A stretch of 38,658 bases of DNA from a virus: the IMG/VR virus record IMGVR_UViG_3300005841_000018, positions 1 through 38,658 of that record. One strand, written 5' to 3'. Positions 1 to 6,564 of this stretch are shown piece by piece. The first letter of the stretch is position 1. Each line of letters starts with the position of its first letter. Under the pieces are notes generated by a model. The model searched no databases. It saw only the letters and a program-made list of their open reading frames with translations, and was not told the origin of the DNA. A program made the position numbers and the translations under genes.

Positions 1-70
1 CCATTTACATGAAGTAACAGATACAGGACAGTCTATACCTGTTTCATCACTACAGCAAGCAATGCAGACC
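1..70. repeat. Terminal direct repeat, left copy
   Basis: These 70 bases are identical to 38589-38658. The gene on the minus strand continues in frame through the repeat, so this is the overlap of a circular (or circularly permuted) assembly, not evidence of a physical end at this place. Confidence 0.97.
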
Positions 71-276
71 ATTTTAATATCAAATTGTATTTCATCCGGT
101 AATTCATAAATATGATTTGCAACTGGTTGCCAGTTAATAATTTCCATGCCTTTTTCGCCCCAAGAAATCTCAGAGATTAAGGACATCAATTTACGCCAAT
201 ATTTAGTGTCAATCTCTTTCCATACTTCTTGATGGAATACCCACCATTTTTCATTGTTGAATTTTACTTGTGGCAT
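1..276 (-). CDS. Unknown coiled-coil protein, N-terminal part (gene spans the contig joint)
   Basis: This is the first 92 codons of a gene that continues in frame at 38588 and stops at 37968, giving about 298 aa. The start is the ATG at 276, which overlaps the preceding 54-aa gene by 13 bases. The N-terminal third is Trp-rich (for example EKWWVFHQEVW) and is followed by a Cys-rich stretch with CIACC and DCPVSVTSC, possibly metal-binding. I do not recognise the family. It is the last gene of the leftward operon. Confidence 0.85.
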   Translation of the reverse strand, partial: MPQVKFNNEKWWVFHQEVWKEIDTKYWRKLMSLISEISWGEKGMEIINWQPVANHIYELPDEIQFDIKMVCIACCSDETGIDCPVSVTSCKW

Positions 277-428
277 TTTGATTTCAATTTTCGTATCCAA
301 GTCATTATTTCTTCATCAGAGGTTAGATAAACCCTTTGCTTTATTCTATTCATCAATACCTTTTCATCATAAGATAAAGGCTTAAACTTTGTTGTTGGAT
401 ATTCTTCTACTTTCATACTCCAAGCCAT
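264..428 (-). CDS. Small hypothetical protein, 54 aa
   Basis: A short ORF starting MAWSMKVEEYPTTK and ending KLKSKCHK. It fills the gap between the 97-aa gene (6 bases upstream) and the joint-spanning gene, whose start it overlaps by 13 bases. This tight packing matches the rest of the operon and is the main evidence that it is real. It is basic and probably cytoplasmic; function unknown. Confidence 0.65.
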   Translation of the reverse strand: MAWSMKVEEYPTTKFKPLSYDEKVLMNRIKQRVYLTSDEEIMTWIRKLKSKCHK

Positions 429-434
429 TTACTT

Positions 435-728
435 TCAAATTTTACTTGCATCAGCGATAGCATCATTCAGTTTTTGAAATGCATTAGCCGAGTCAATAGG
501 ATCATCAAATTCCTGACATACTCCTCGTGCAGCTTTTATGAGTTTTCCATTTGCTTTTTTAAGCGATTGGCATTGATCCCATACGCAATTACGGCCAGCG
601 TCGAAAGCCCAAAACAATCTGTTTTTTAGAAATTTCTCATCTGAAAGGTTTGTCATATCCGCGCATTCCAATCCTTCTTTAGTAAGAATCCATTCATTAA
701 AATCTGGATGCTTTGTGGGTGTTTTCAT
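435..728 (-). CDS. Hypothetical protein, 97 aa
   Basis: ATG start, no signal peptide, no membrane segment. The middle (FWAFDAGRNCVWDQ, then Lys-rich helices) looks like a small helical protein. I recognise no family. It follows the RyR-domain gene after a 23-base gap in the same leftward operon, a position typical of early phage accessory proteins. Confidence 0.8.
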   Translation of the reverse strand: MKTPTKHPDFNEWILTKEGLECADMTNLSDEKFLKNRLFWAFDAGRNCVWDQCQSLKKANGKLIKAARGVCQEFDDPIDSANAFQKLNDAIADASKI

Positions 729-751
729 GGTATTTGTTTTATGTAAAGGGG

Positions 752-976
752 TTACTCGTAATGAAGTGTATCTTTTATTGAACTTTCAATGGCTTGATAA
801 ACTTTCCTTACGGAATTTCGGTCTAAATCTTTGGCCGATTCTGAAAGTTTTTCATAAGGAACCATTAGTTCCTCGCCTGATTCGGATTTACGTGAAGTAA
901 TATTTTGAAGTAATTTACCTATAATCCATGCTTCGTGGACTTTTGCTGATACAATTTCAATATCTGGCAGGTTCAT
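752..976 (-). CDS. RyR-domain-like small protein, 74 aa
   Basis: The sequence carries the RyR signature: a helix with VHEAWIIGKLL, then EELMVPYEKLSESAKDLDR, the conserved 'LVPYdxLsxxxKxxDR' core that closes the family. RyR domains occur singly in phages and in bacterial conflict systems, where they have been proposed to sense nucleotide-derived ligands; that role is inference here. It lies 2 bases after the Tad2-like gene, suggesting co-translation. At 74 aa it is essentially one bare domain. Family assignment is moderately sure; function unknown. Confidence 0.8.
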   Translation of the reverse strand: MNLPDIEIVSAKVHEAWIIGKLLQNITSRKSESGEELMVPYEKLSESAKDLDRNSVRKVYQAIESSIKDTLHYE

Positions 977-978
977 AT

Positions 979-1188
979 TTATCTCTCTTGATGGTGATTA
1001 AACTCCGACCAATCTTCATTCCATGCTAAATCAGTTCTGTCCATTAAGAATTGAGATGGTGAACATTTCACACCATCTTCAAAAATCATTGTCAGTCCTT
1101 CCATAGTTACCCACTCATCGGACGAAAAGAATCTGTGTGTTAACTTTTTGCCTTGCTTCATTAGTGTAACGGCTTCTTGAAATGTCAT
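979..1188 (-). CDS. Tad2-like (DUF2829-type) small protein, candidate anti-defence protein
   Basis: The 69-aa protein has the DUF2829 layout: N-terminal MTFQEAVTLMKQGKKLTHRF (family pattern MnFxEALxxlkxGkkvxRxxW), a short beta region, and the closing DLAWNEDWSEF (family DLLAxDWE). Some family members (Tad2) bind the signal nucleotide made by Thoeris immunity and so protect the phage. Whether this member does so cannot be read from sequence; many relatives are uncharacterised. It is coupled to the upstream gene by an ATGA overlap at 1185-1188 and is followed by the RyR-domain gene. Confidence 0.7.
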   Translation of the reverse strand: MTFQEAVTLMKQGKKLTHRFFSSDEWVTMEGLTMIFEDGVKCSPSQFLMDRTDLAWNEDWSEFNHHQER

Positions 1189-1409
1189 AGGTTATATTTT
1201 GATTTTAGGTAGTCATCAAATCGTTCAGTACTTATTATTCCTTTCTCAGGATCGAATGTCTTGGAGTCATAACCACGTATCCACGCCTCTTTCATTTTCT
1301 CAAGTAAGAACTTAGATAGATCATTAGTTAATAGCTCGACCTGATTATCGGGCATAATCGGAAGGCTATGCTCTAACATTGATTCAATCTTTTTGTTTAG
1401 TTCATTCAT
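1185..1409 (-). CDS. Hypothetical protein, 74 aa
   Basis: A charged, mostly helical protein with the segment KMKEAWIRGYDSKTFDPEKG in the middle. No recognised family, no membrane segment. It has ATGA overlaps at both ends (1406-1409 and 1185-1188), so it is translated as part of a coupled chain with the Tad2-like gene. Confidence 0.8.
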   Translation of the reverse strand: MNELNKKIESMLEHSLPIMPDNQVELLTNDLSKFLLEKMKEAWIRGYDSKTFDPEKGIISTERFDDYLKSKYNL

Positions 1410-1642
1410 AGTGGTTTTGTTTCGTTGATCAATTCGATAATTTCTTCTCTTGATAAATATTTAGCCCTTTCTTTCTCCACGGCTTGTATAAGCGCTGCCT
1501 TGAAGTCGGAAAGCAATTCGTGCTGTTGAAAATAAATGTAATCGCCAAGTGTGTTTGTTAATTGAACTCGTTCATTGATCCATGAAACTCTAGTCATCAT
1601 GTTTTCATTCCAATTTTTCTCATCTTCTTCTTTATTGTTCAT
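1406..1642 (-). CDS. Hypothetical protein, 78 aa
   Basis: An acidic helical protein with a Trp-containing N-terminus (KNWNENMMTRVSWINE) and a C-terminal helix (KYLSREEIIELINE). No family recognised. Its stop overlaps the next start (ATGA at 1406-1409), and it begins 5 bases after the 98-aa gene, so it belongs to the same early operon. Confidence 0.8.
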   Translation of the reverse strand: MNNKEEDEKNWNENMMTRVSWINERVQLTNTLGDYIYFQQHELLSDFKAALIQAVEKERAKYLSREEIIELINETKPL

Positions 1643-1647
1643 AGGAT

Positions 1648-1944
1648 TTACTGTTGATTGAATAATGGTTTAATCACTTTTTCAAGTATAAATTTGTTAG
1701 ATTCATTCCAATTACATTTTTTGATATAGCCATCTTCGTCAATCTCTCCATCCATGATTTTGTTTTTAATTAAGCATGTTATTAAATCAGCATCCCATCC
1801 AGAATTTCCAAATGGTCTTTTGCCTGAAAATCCTTCACCTTCTTCCCAAAGGGTTTTCATAAGTTCATAAAAAAACTCCCTTATTGTAACTTCTCTATTA
1901 AGATCTCCCGATTTAAATTTTAAATCCAAAATGTTTGTATCCAT
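1648..1944 (-). CDS. Hypothetical phage protein, 98 aa
   Basis: It contains the stretch EFFYELMKTLWEEGEGFSGK followed by RPFGNSGWDADL. I recall similar stretches in small proteins of many tailed phages, but the function is not known. It is soluble and acidic, with no catalytic motif I can name. Confidence 0.8.
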   Translation of the reverse strand: MDTNILDLKFKSGDLNREVTIREFFYELMKTLWEEGEGFSGKRPFGNSGWDADLITCLIKNKIMDGEIDEDGYIKKCNWNESNKFILEKVIKPLFNQQ

Positions 1945-1963
1945 AATCTATTTTGTTATTAGG

Positions 1964-2323
1964 TCAACTAACCATTATTTTCCTAACATCTAAACCGCCT
2001 TGTAATATGTGATCCAGCAACCCTGGCTTTTTACGCATCTTTAAAACCTCTTTCAATGACGGCCTAAACCATTCTTGAGTTGGTTTCAAGTTAGGTGCAA
2101 TGTCTTGGTAAAACGAACTATGAGCAATATTCCCGCAATGCTCACATGTATGAATAAAAGGAGTAACACCAGAATCAACATCAATAGTTTTCGTGATGAG
2201 ATTGCAAACTTGGCACATATAACAATTTACTCGATTGGAAAGATCAACTTTGTAAAAATCATTTGTTGCCACATCGTGTAGCAATGCTTTATATTTCCTT
2301 TCAATTTCCCGTTGACTATCCAT
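1964..2323 (-). CDS. Zinc-ribbon-containing hypothetical phage protein
   Basis: Two CxxC knuckles are visible, CYMCQVC and CEHCG, separated by about 20 residues that include GVTPFIHT: a zinc ribbon. The C-terminal half has EWFRPSL, which I recall next to this ribbon in other phage proteins of unknown role. Length 119 aa, ATG start. Position beside the replication genes suggests a nucleic-acid-related role, by inference only. Confidence 0.8.
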   Translation of the reverse strand: MDSQREIERKYKALLHDVATNDFYKVDLSNRVNCYMCQVCNLITKTIDVDSGVTPFIHTCEHCGNIAHSSFYQDIAPNLKPTQEWFRPSLKEVLKMRKKPGLLDHILQGGLDVRKIMVS

Positions 2324-2361
2324 ATTTTTTTTTGTTTAGTTACCCTCCAATTTCTCGTAGC

Positions 2362-3027
2362 TTAAGCCAGTTCTTTTACTTCTCCGTTTTCCATAAAGTA
2401 GCCTTTACCTAGTAGCCATTCCCGCTCGTCAAGGCCATCAGATTTCATCTTTCCGGTAATAGGATCGATGTTTTCTTTCTTGTACTGGTGGATGAGTTTC
2501 AAAAGAAGATCTATTCTTTCCATGTCGGAATCTTTTTCAATCTTTGTTTTCTTAAACATTCCTTCGCCAAGTTCTTTAATATGTTTTTGTACCATCTTTT
2601 CGGTGGCCTCAGAAAACGGTGTTGACGGCAATAGTTTGGCGTGTGCTTCCCTGGTTTCTTCCAATTGCCTTTTAGTCTCTTGTTCGGTCGATCGCTTCTC
2701 AATCCAAATAGCTACCGTTTCAGGGGTCAATCTCCAAGACCGTGCAACATTTCCATCTTCGTAAATTATGGCCGGATTCTTCAAAGCGTCCAAAATCAAA
2801 GCCAGTGTTTTGTGTTTGTAGTTTTCTGCCGTCCATTCCGCAAGGATTAGGGCATTGGCTTCACTGAAATTAGGAATTTGATACAATGTACCAATCCGAA
2901 GCAAAGCGTCGCTAATGGCCTGTATTGCAGTCTTAGGCTCAATTAGTCTTACTGCCGTATTTAGCGTCGATGAGGGCGTTAAGCTTTTGCTGCTGGTCGA
3001 TAATTTTTGCAACTCCTGTTTGTCCAT
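2362..3027 (-). CDS. Probable replication-associated protein, 221 aa
   Basis: The middle (EANALILAEWTAENYKHKTL, then GNVARSWRLTPETVAIWIE) resembles proteins I associate with the replication region of Bacteroidota phages and elements, next to DUF1376-type proteins. A helicase-loader-like role is possible but unproven. The ATG start gives an unusually long 89-base overlap with the upstream gene; the first ~25 residues are Ser/Thr-rich, and a later non-ATG start cannot be excluded. Confidence 0.65.
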   Translation of the reverse strand: MDKQELQKLSTSSKSLTPSSTLNTAVRLIEPKTAIQAISDALLRIGTLYQIPNFSEANALILAEWTAENYKHKTLALILDALKNPAIIYEDGNVARSWRLTPETVAIWIEKRSTEQETKRQLEETREAHAKLLPSTPFSEATEKMVQKHIKELGEGMFKKTKIEKDSDMERIDLLLKLIHQYKKENIDPITGKMKSDGLDEREWLLGKGYFMENGEVKELA

Positions 3028-3586
3028 TGTGTCCGTTTACTTTAAATCCATTTAAACTTATCCTGAAAGCTTGCTGGGTTTCCATATCCCATTTTTTACG
3101 AACCGCAACTGAAAGAAATACATTCATTTCATCTTGTGAAACCTTTCTACCTCTCATTTGTTGCCAGTCCCAATCTGAATCATCTAAAATCAATTGACTC
3201 CATTTTAACCAATTTTCATTTATAATTTCATCTCTATTTTCATTTTCCATAAGGCTATCCTTATGGGTTTTCACATGGTCTTCCTTATGGGATTTAAGGT
3301 TATTTCTACGTGATTCAGTAAATGCAATTCTTTTGTTTTTTTCTTCTTCTGCGCGGACATTATAAAACAAACCATTTGGATCTACTTTAAACTTTTTTTG
3401 GAGGGTAGGCCACGATGAGCCAAAATCCGAACCAAGAACAGTTTTTATTTCGTCCAATGATAAATGCCCGTTATTGAATTGTGCATATAGTAAATCCATA
3501 TAACAACCCTTTAAAAATCTACTGAAAGTTATTGTGCCACCGGCCCAGTCACCCCAATACCAAAGTGTAGCTGGATCACTAGCCAT
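2939..3586 (-). CDS. DUF1376/YdaU-like replication protein
   Basis: The N-terminus (DPATLWYWGDWAGGTITFSR, GCYMDLLYAQFNNGHL, then the GLFYNVRAEEEK region) follows the DUF1376 pattern: a winged-helix domain found in phage replication initiators. Residues ~85-120 are a charged linker and the C-terminal ~95 residues form a second helical part with WDWQQMRGR. It likely marks the origin or recruits host replication proteins, since no polymerase, primase or helicase gene is seen in this genome. It overlaps the upstream HNH gene by 8 bases. Confidence 0.72.
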   Translation of the reverse strand: MASDPATLWYWGDWAGGTITFSRFLKGCYMDLLYAQFNNGHLSLDEIKTVLGSDFGSSWPTLQKKFKVDPNGLFYNVRAEEEKNKRIAFTESRRNNLKSHKEDHVKTHKDSLMENENRDEIINENWLKWSQLILDDSDWDWQQMRGRKVSQDEMNVFLSVAVRKKWDMETQQAFRISLNGFKVNGHNGQTGVAKIIDQQQKLNALIDAKYGSKTN

Positions 3587-4040
3587 TAAACTTTTTCTTT
3601 AATTCAGGTCTATAATTCTGATAATAATCATCAAGTTCTTCAACTGATTCAAAATCTGATGTATTCAAAAAGAAATGGAAATTTCTTATCTTGTATTTCT
3701 CTAAAACAGGAGCAGATATTTTTGTATCCTTTTCTTTTTTAAATTTTATGTGAATGAATAAATCTAAAAGTTCATATTCAGTAACATTTAATTCTCTCAT
3801 CGCACCCATCCAATTCACATTCTTAACTCGTTCATGACAATCTTCGCAATAAGTAACTAATGCATCGTCAGGGTATTCCCACGGCATTTTTCCTTTTTCA
3901 TAATATAGATGATGAACATGAAGTGTTTTTTCGGGAGAACAACAATGACGACATCGAAATCCATCTAATTCAAAGATATGCAAGCGTTTCTTTTGCCAAC
4001 GCGGATCTTTCAGTAATTCGATATATGCTTTATTACCCAT
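3579..4040 (-). CDS. HNH endonuclease
   Basis: Classic HNH architecture with zinc knuckles: CRHCCSPEKTLHVHHLYYEK, then PWEYPDDALVTYCEDCH. The HVHH contains the catalytic His; the CxxC pairs hold the structural zinc. After ~residue 75 follows a helical tail without known motifs. Length 153 aa. It sits inside the replication operon with 8-base overlaps on both sides, so it is either a homing nuclease or a recruited phage nuclease. Confidence 0.88.
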   Translation of the reverse strand: MGNKAYIELLKDPRWQKKRLHIFELDGFRCRHCCSPEKTLHVHHLYYEKGKMPWEYPDDALVTYCEDCHERVKNVNWMGAMRELNVTEYELLDLFIHIKFKKEKDTKISAPVLEKYKIRNFHFFLNTSDFESVEELDDYYQNYRPELKKKFNG

Positions 4041-4290
4041 TGCGAACGTCTGTCTTTAAATCCAAATAATGCTCAAGGAAAATGAGTATTAGTCTATCCA
4101 TTTCTTTATTCCAAGAGTCTGGATAATCCCAAACTTCGTAATTGAACTCACCTTCACCCTGAATTTTCTTAACCCTAGGTAGGCGGCTCATATCTTTGAA
4201 TTTATTGCTTATGTGAATTCCAACAATCATTAGAATCTTATTGTTGTAGGCTAATCCTAGGTGTTCAAAACGATCTTTTACTGTTGCCAT
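4033..4290 (-). CDS. Hypothetical protein, 85 aa
   Basis: A soluble protein with EVWDYPDSWNKEMDRLILIF near the C-terminus. No family recognised. It overlaps the HNH gene by 8 bases and follows the Cys-rich 109-aa gene after 2 bases. Confidence 0.78.
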   Translation of the reverse strand: MATVKDRFEHLGLAYNNKILMIVGIHISNKFKDMSRLPRVKKIQGEGEFNYEVWDYPDSWNKEMDRLILIFLEHYLDLKTDVRNG

Positions 4291-4292
4291 TT

Positions 4293-4622
4293 TTATACAA
4301 ACTTTATTGCGTTAAGACGACCCATCGCTCGAATTAGATTAGTTGAGAAATTGTCGTAAAAGCCCCGACAAACAATGTCCTTACCTTCAATTGTTCCTTT
4401 GTGGCATTGAAAATGTGAATCAGAACGATTGCATGATTTGATTAATTGCTTCATGCGTTGTGCGCTTACAATTCTATTCGGTGATAAAAGACATTGATCG
4501 CATTGTTTTTCTTTTACTTCAAGCATAAATAAAAATCCCTCGCTGTTATCAGGGTTACGGCCTTCAAACAACAAGGGAATTTTTAAATTTCTTTTCGCTC
4601 CGTAACAGCGTATCAAATTCAC
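4293..4622 (-). CDS. Cys-rich hypothetical phage protein, 109 aa
   Basis: GTG start. The cysteines form a clear pattern, CDQC near residue 40, a single Cys, then FQCHKGT and VCRGFYD, suggesting bound metal. I recall this CxxC...CHKGT...CRGFYD order in uncharacterised phage proteins. It is the first gene downstream of a good Bacteroidota-type promoter (4633-4662) and so heads the left-end sub-operon. The promoter box ends only 10 bases before the GTG. Confidence 0.78.
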   Translation of the reverse strand: MNLIRCYGAKRNLKIPLLFEGRNPDNSEGFLFMLEVKEKQCDQCLLSPNRIVSAQRMKQLIKSCNRSDSHFQCHKGTIEGKDIVCRGFYDNFSTNLIRAMGRLNAIKFV

Positions 4623-4632
4623 TTTGACAAGA

Positions 4633-4662
4633 CAAAAGTAATAATTCTTATCACATCACAAA
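4633..4662 (-). promoter_or_regulatory. Bacteroidota-type promoter
   Basis: On the minus strand TTTG (4659-4662), an 18-base spacer, then TACTTTTG (4633-4640), a perfect match to the -7 box TAnnTTTG. It lies in the 58-base gap between the SpoU-like gene and the GTG at 4622 and would drive the genes down to the joint. Confidence 0.6.
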
Positions 4663-4680
4663 ACAAATAGTAGAAAAAAA

Positions 4681-5121
4681 TCATAGTTTGTTAATTCTGT
4701 CGAATAGGACAATACTACCAGCTACCGAAACGTTTAAACTTCGTTCTCCTGGCAAATAAATAACCTCTTGGCAATGTTCAATTGCTTGTTTTGTTAATCC
4801 ATTATCCTCAGCACCAAGTAAATAACAAGCCTGTTTTGGGTGTTTAAAATACTTTATAGGCGTTGCGGTTGGAATAAGCTCTATGCCTATTAATTTGCAA
4901 TCGTGTGGCCTATGCTGATTGAAATCGTTAAAATCATTATAATTGAAAGTAGGAATGTGCCGCCAACTTTTCATTGTATCGGTGGCCTGTTCTTTGAATC
5001 GACATCCAATTAAGAAAATAAAGTCAGCTTCAAATATTTGGGCGGTTCTGAAAAGGCTTCCATAGTTCATTGAAGTTTTCATGTTCAAACAGCCAATTCC
5101 AAAATATCCTTTATCCTTCAT
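4681..5121 (-). CDS. SpoU/TrmH-type RNA 2'-O-ribose methyltransferase
   Basis: All three SpoU motifs are present: NYGSLFRTA (motif 1, with the catalytic-type Asn and Arg), LLGAEDNGL (motif 2) and SLNVSVAGSIVLFD (motif 3, the knot). This family transfers a methyl group from S-adenosylmethionine to ribose 2'-OH in tRNA or rRNA. At 146 aa it is a minimal domain like TrmL, without an extra RNA-binding domain. I chose the ATG at 5121 because it overlaps the upstream stop as ATGA; an in-frame ATG at 5136 is possible. The substrate is unknown. An unusual gene for a phage this small. Confidence 0.88.
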   Translation of the reverse strand: MKDKGYFGIGCLNMKTSMNYGSLFRTAQIFEADFIFLIGCRFKEQATDTMKSWRHIPTFNYNDFNDFNQHRPHDCKLIGIELIPTATPIKYFKHPKQACYLLGAEDNGLTKQAIEHCQEVIYLPGERSLNVSVAGSIVLFDRINKL

Positions 5122-5387
5122 AAATTTTCCATCCACTTATTAAAAGACTCTTCAAATTCTTCGTATGTTCCGTTAGTGTTTATATCGTACCATGAATTAC
5201 TGATAAAGCGTTTAACATTGTCATGATAAATTAAAGTACCTTGAGGTAAGTTTGTAGACCATCTTCTTATATTCATAATCCAAACCGTTCCAACTCTTAC
5301 GTTGTATTCATTTATCCTTTCATATAGCACCGGAGGCAGTGACTTCCTTTTAAGGTTTAAGGTCAATAGATCGTTGCGGAGTCTCAT
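5118..5387 (-). CDS. Hypothetical protein, 89 aa
   Basis: A basic N-terminus (MRLRNDLLTLNLKRKSLPP) then a mixed domain with VGTVWIMNIRRWSTNLPQGT. No family recognised. ATGA overlaps link it to both neighbours. Its first 40 bases are duplicated, imperfectly, at 5601-5640, where they encode a truncated copy. Confidence 0.78.
   Translation of the reverse strand: MRLRNDLLTLNLKRKSLPPVLYERINEYNVRVGTVWIMNIRRWSTNLPQGTLIYHDNVKRFISNSWYDINTNGTYEEFEESFNKWMENL
5348..5387 (-). repeat. 40-base duplication, copy A (5' end of the 89-aa gene)
   Basis: Copy A aligns without gaps to 5601-5640 with about 31 of 40 bases identical. The first 16 bases on the plus strand (TTTTAAGGTTTAAGGT) and the last six (TCTCAT, holding the reverse-complement start) are exact. 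Confidence 0.8.
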
Positions 5388-5599
5388 TGTTTTTTAGCAA
5401 TTACATTCTGAACAAAATCTTTTGTATAAATAATACATCCTTTTTCCTGAATATCCTTAGCTATCTCATCGTCCACATTCATCATGCAAGTTTTAGAATA
5501 ACATTTATGAATTGTAGATTTAGGGTCTCTTATTTCTTCCTGATAATTATAAGCGCAATTTATCGCCAATAAATCTTCTATAAATTCTTTACTCATCAT
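5384..5599 (-). CDS. Hypothetical protein, 71 aa
   Basis: Three cysteines in the middle (HKCYSKTCMMN and later KGCIIY) and a helical N-terminus (EFIEDLLAINCAYNY). No family known. It lies between the two copies of a 40-base duplication, as if inserted in front of the 89-aa gene. ATGA overlaps on both sides. Confidence 0.72.
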   Translation of the reverse strand: MMSKEFIEDLLAINCAYNYQEEIRDPKSTIHKCYSKTCMMNVDDEIAKDIQEKGCIIYTKDFVQNVIAKKQ

Positions 5600-5640
5600 T
5601 TTTTAAGGTTTAAGGTTATGGATTCATTTCGAAGTCTCAT
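5596..5640 (-). pseudogene. 14-codon remnant or leader peptide (copy of the 89-aa gene start)
   Basis: The frame reads MRLRNESITLNLKK then stop, matching MRLRNDLLTLNLKR at the start of the 89-aa protein. It keeps ATGA overlaps with both the methyltransferase stop and the 71-aa start, so it may still be translated as a coupling peptide even if it began as a truncated duplicate. Confidence 0.5.
5601..5640 (-). repeat. 40-base duplication, copy B
   Basis: The partner of 5348-5387. It carries the remnant start codon and ends right before the 71-aa gene. Confidence 0.8.
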
Positions 5641-6266
5641 ATTAAACTAAGTTGATTAATATTGTTTGCCTTAAATGCTCCTATGCCACATTGGTAAATA
5701 GTTAATCCGGCTTCATAATCAACCAAATTCCTGGCTATCTTTATTTTACTTTGTTCTCCATTGTAAGTATCCAAATTAATCTCATGGAATTTTATCCAAT
5801 TATTCATTTCGTCTTTGCCTTCCATAAAATTTCCAGATCTGTTGCTTAAAATATTAGGAAGATTGAAGTTCGTCCAATATAAATGCCGCCCCCTTTTTTT
5901 ACCTGGTATTAACGGTTCATAAAATGGTATAACATTTTCAACGCAATATTTACCATCAAAATAATTTTCAAGGAATATTATTTCTTGATAGAGTTTCATG
6001 TCTGGATATTCTGTGAACGTGCTTTCATGCCTGGCAAAACGTGAGCGGCTATGAGTTGGGCAAGGTGGTGAAGTCCATATAAAATCAAATTCTTTGTAAT
6101 GATCTAAAAGATATTGGTGAGCATCGGTTACAATTACAATGTCATTAGGGAATCTTTCTTTATACATTCGGGCTAATTCTGGATCTAATTCAATTGCCGT
6201 TACTTCGCAATCTTCCCATTTATATCTGTTTCCACCCAAGCAAGCGTAAAGATTTAATGCTTTCAT
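5637..6266 (-). CDS. DNA cytosine-C5 methyltransferase (orphan, minimal)
   Basis: Motif I is NLYACLGGNRYKW (residues 5-17, binds S-adenosylmethionine), motif IV is SPPCPTHS with the catalytic Cys near residue 69, and motif VI is CVENV. At 209 aa it is much shorter than typical Dcm enzymes and lacks an obvious separate recognition domain, as in other small phage methyltransferases. Start chosen at 6266 for the ATGA overlap with the upstream stop; the frame is open further upstream. No cognate restriction enzyme is visible, so it likely protects phage DNA or marks it for another step. Confidence 0.85.
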   Translation of the reverse strand: MKALNLYACLGGNRYKWEDCEVTAIELDPELARMYKERFPNDIVIVTDAHQYLLDHYKEFDFIWTSPPCPTHSRSRFARHESTFTEYPDMKLYQEIIFLENYFDGKYCVENVIPFYEPLIPGKKRGRHLYWTNFNLPNILSNRSGNFMEGKDEMNNWIKFHEINLDTYNGEQSKIKIARNLVDYEAGLTIYQCGIGAFKANNINQLSLI

Positions 6267-6451
6267 TTCGCAACAATTGAAGTAATATAAAGTAAAGCAA
6301 TTGCAAACATGGCTCCGATTAAGCAGGTGAAAACGGCAGCGATTAAAGGATTGAAGCCGTACAATTTCTGCCATTGCAATTCCTTGAACTTCCTTAATCT
6401 CTGTTCCTGTTCTCGGTATTCTAAGATGGTTTTTAGGTTTAGGTGGGTCAT
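6263..6451 (-). CDS. Small single-pass membrane protein, 62 aa
   Basis: A charged helical N-terminal half (EYREQEQRLRKFKELQWQK) is followed by a hydrophobic segment of about 22 residues (PLIAAVFTCLIGAMFAIALL) close to the C-terminus, giving a tail-anchored look. Function unknown. ATGA overlaps with both neighbours. Confidence 0.75.
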   Translation of the reverse strand: MTHLNLKTILEYREQEQRLRKFKELQWQKLYGFNPLIAAVFTCLIGAMFAIALLYITSIVAK

Positions 6452-6564
6452 TTGATAAGTTCTTTTACTGATTTAACTTTTGATTTAGGAATACGCATTA
6501 CTACCGTCTTTTCTTTCTTTGGACGGCCTGATCCTGGCCGTTTACCTCCGTGTTGTTTTTTCAT
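6448..6564 (-). CDS. Mini basic protein, GRPKK motif (RHH-like), 38 aa
   Basis: The sequence holds GGKRPGSGRPKKEKTVVMRI, the glycine/arginine-rich lead plus a TVVMRIPKSKV strand, then a helix. This order resembles the N-terminal part of ribbon-helix-helix DNA-binding proteins of phages and plasmids, here cut to the minimum. It fits exactly between two ATGA overlaps (6561-6564 and 6448-6451), strong evidence that it is translated. Confidence 0.68.
   Translation of the reverse strand: MKKQHGGKRPGSGRPKKEKTVVMRIPKSKVKSVKELIK

Noticed and set aside
1-70. Direct terminal repeat as true packaging ends
   Set aside because: The repeat lies in the middle of a gene, far from terminase, and its exactness is what a circular assembly overlap would give.
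715-900. Plus-strand frame of 61 codons in the left arm
   Set aside because: Antisense to the RyR-domain gene, no motif, isolated from other plus-strand genes.
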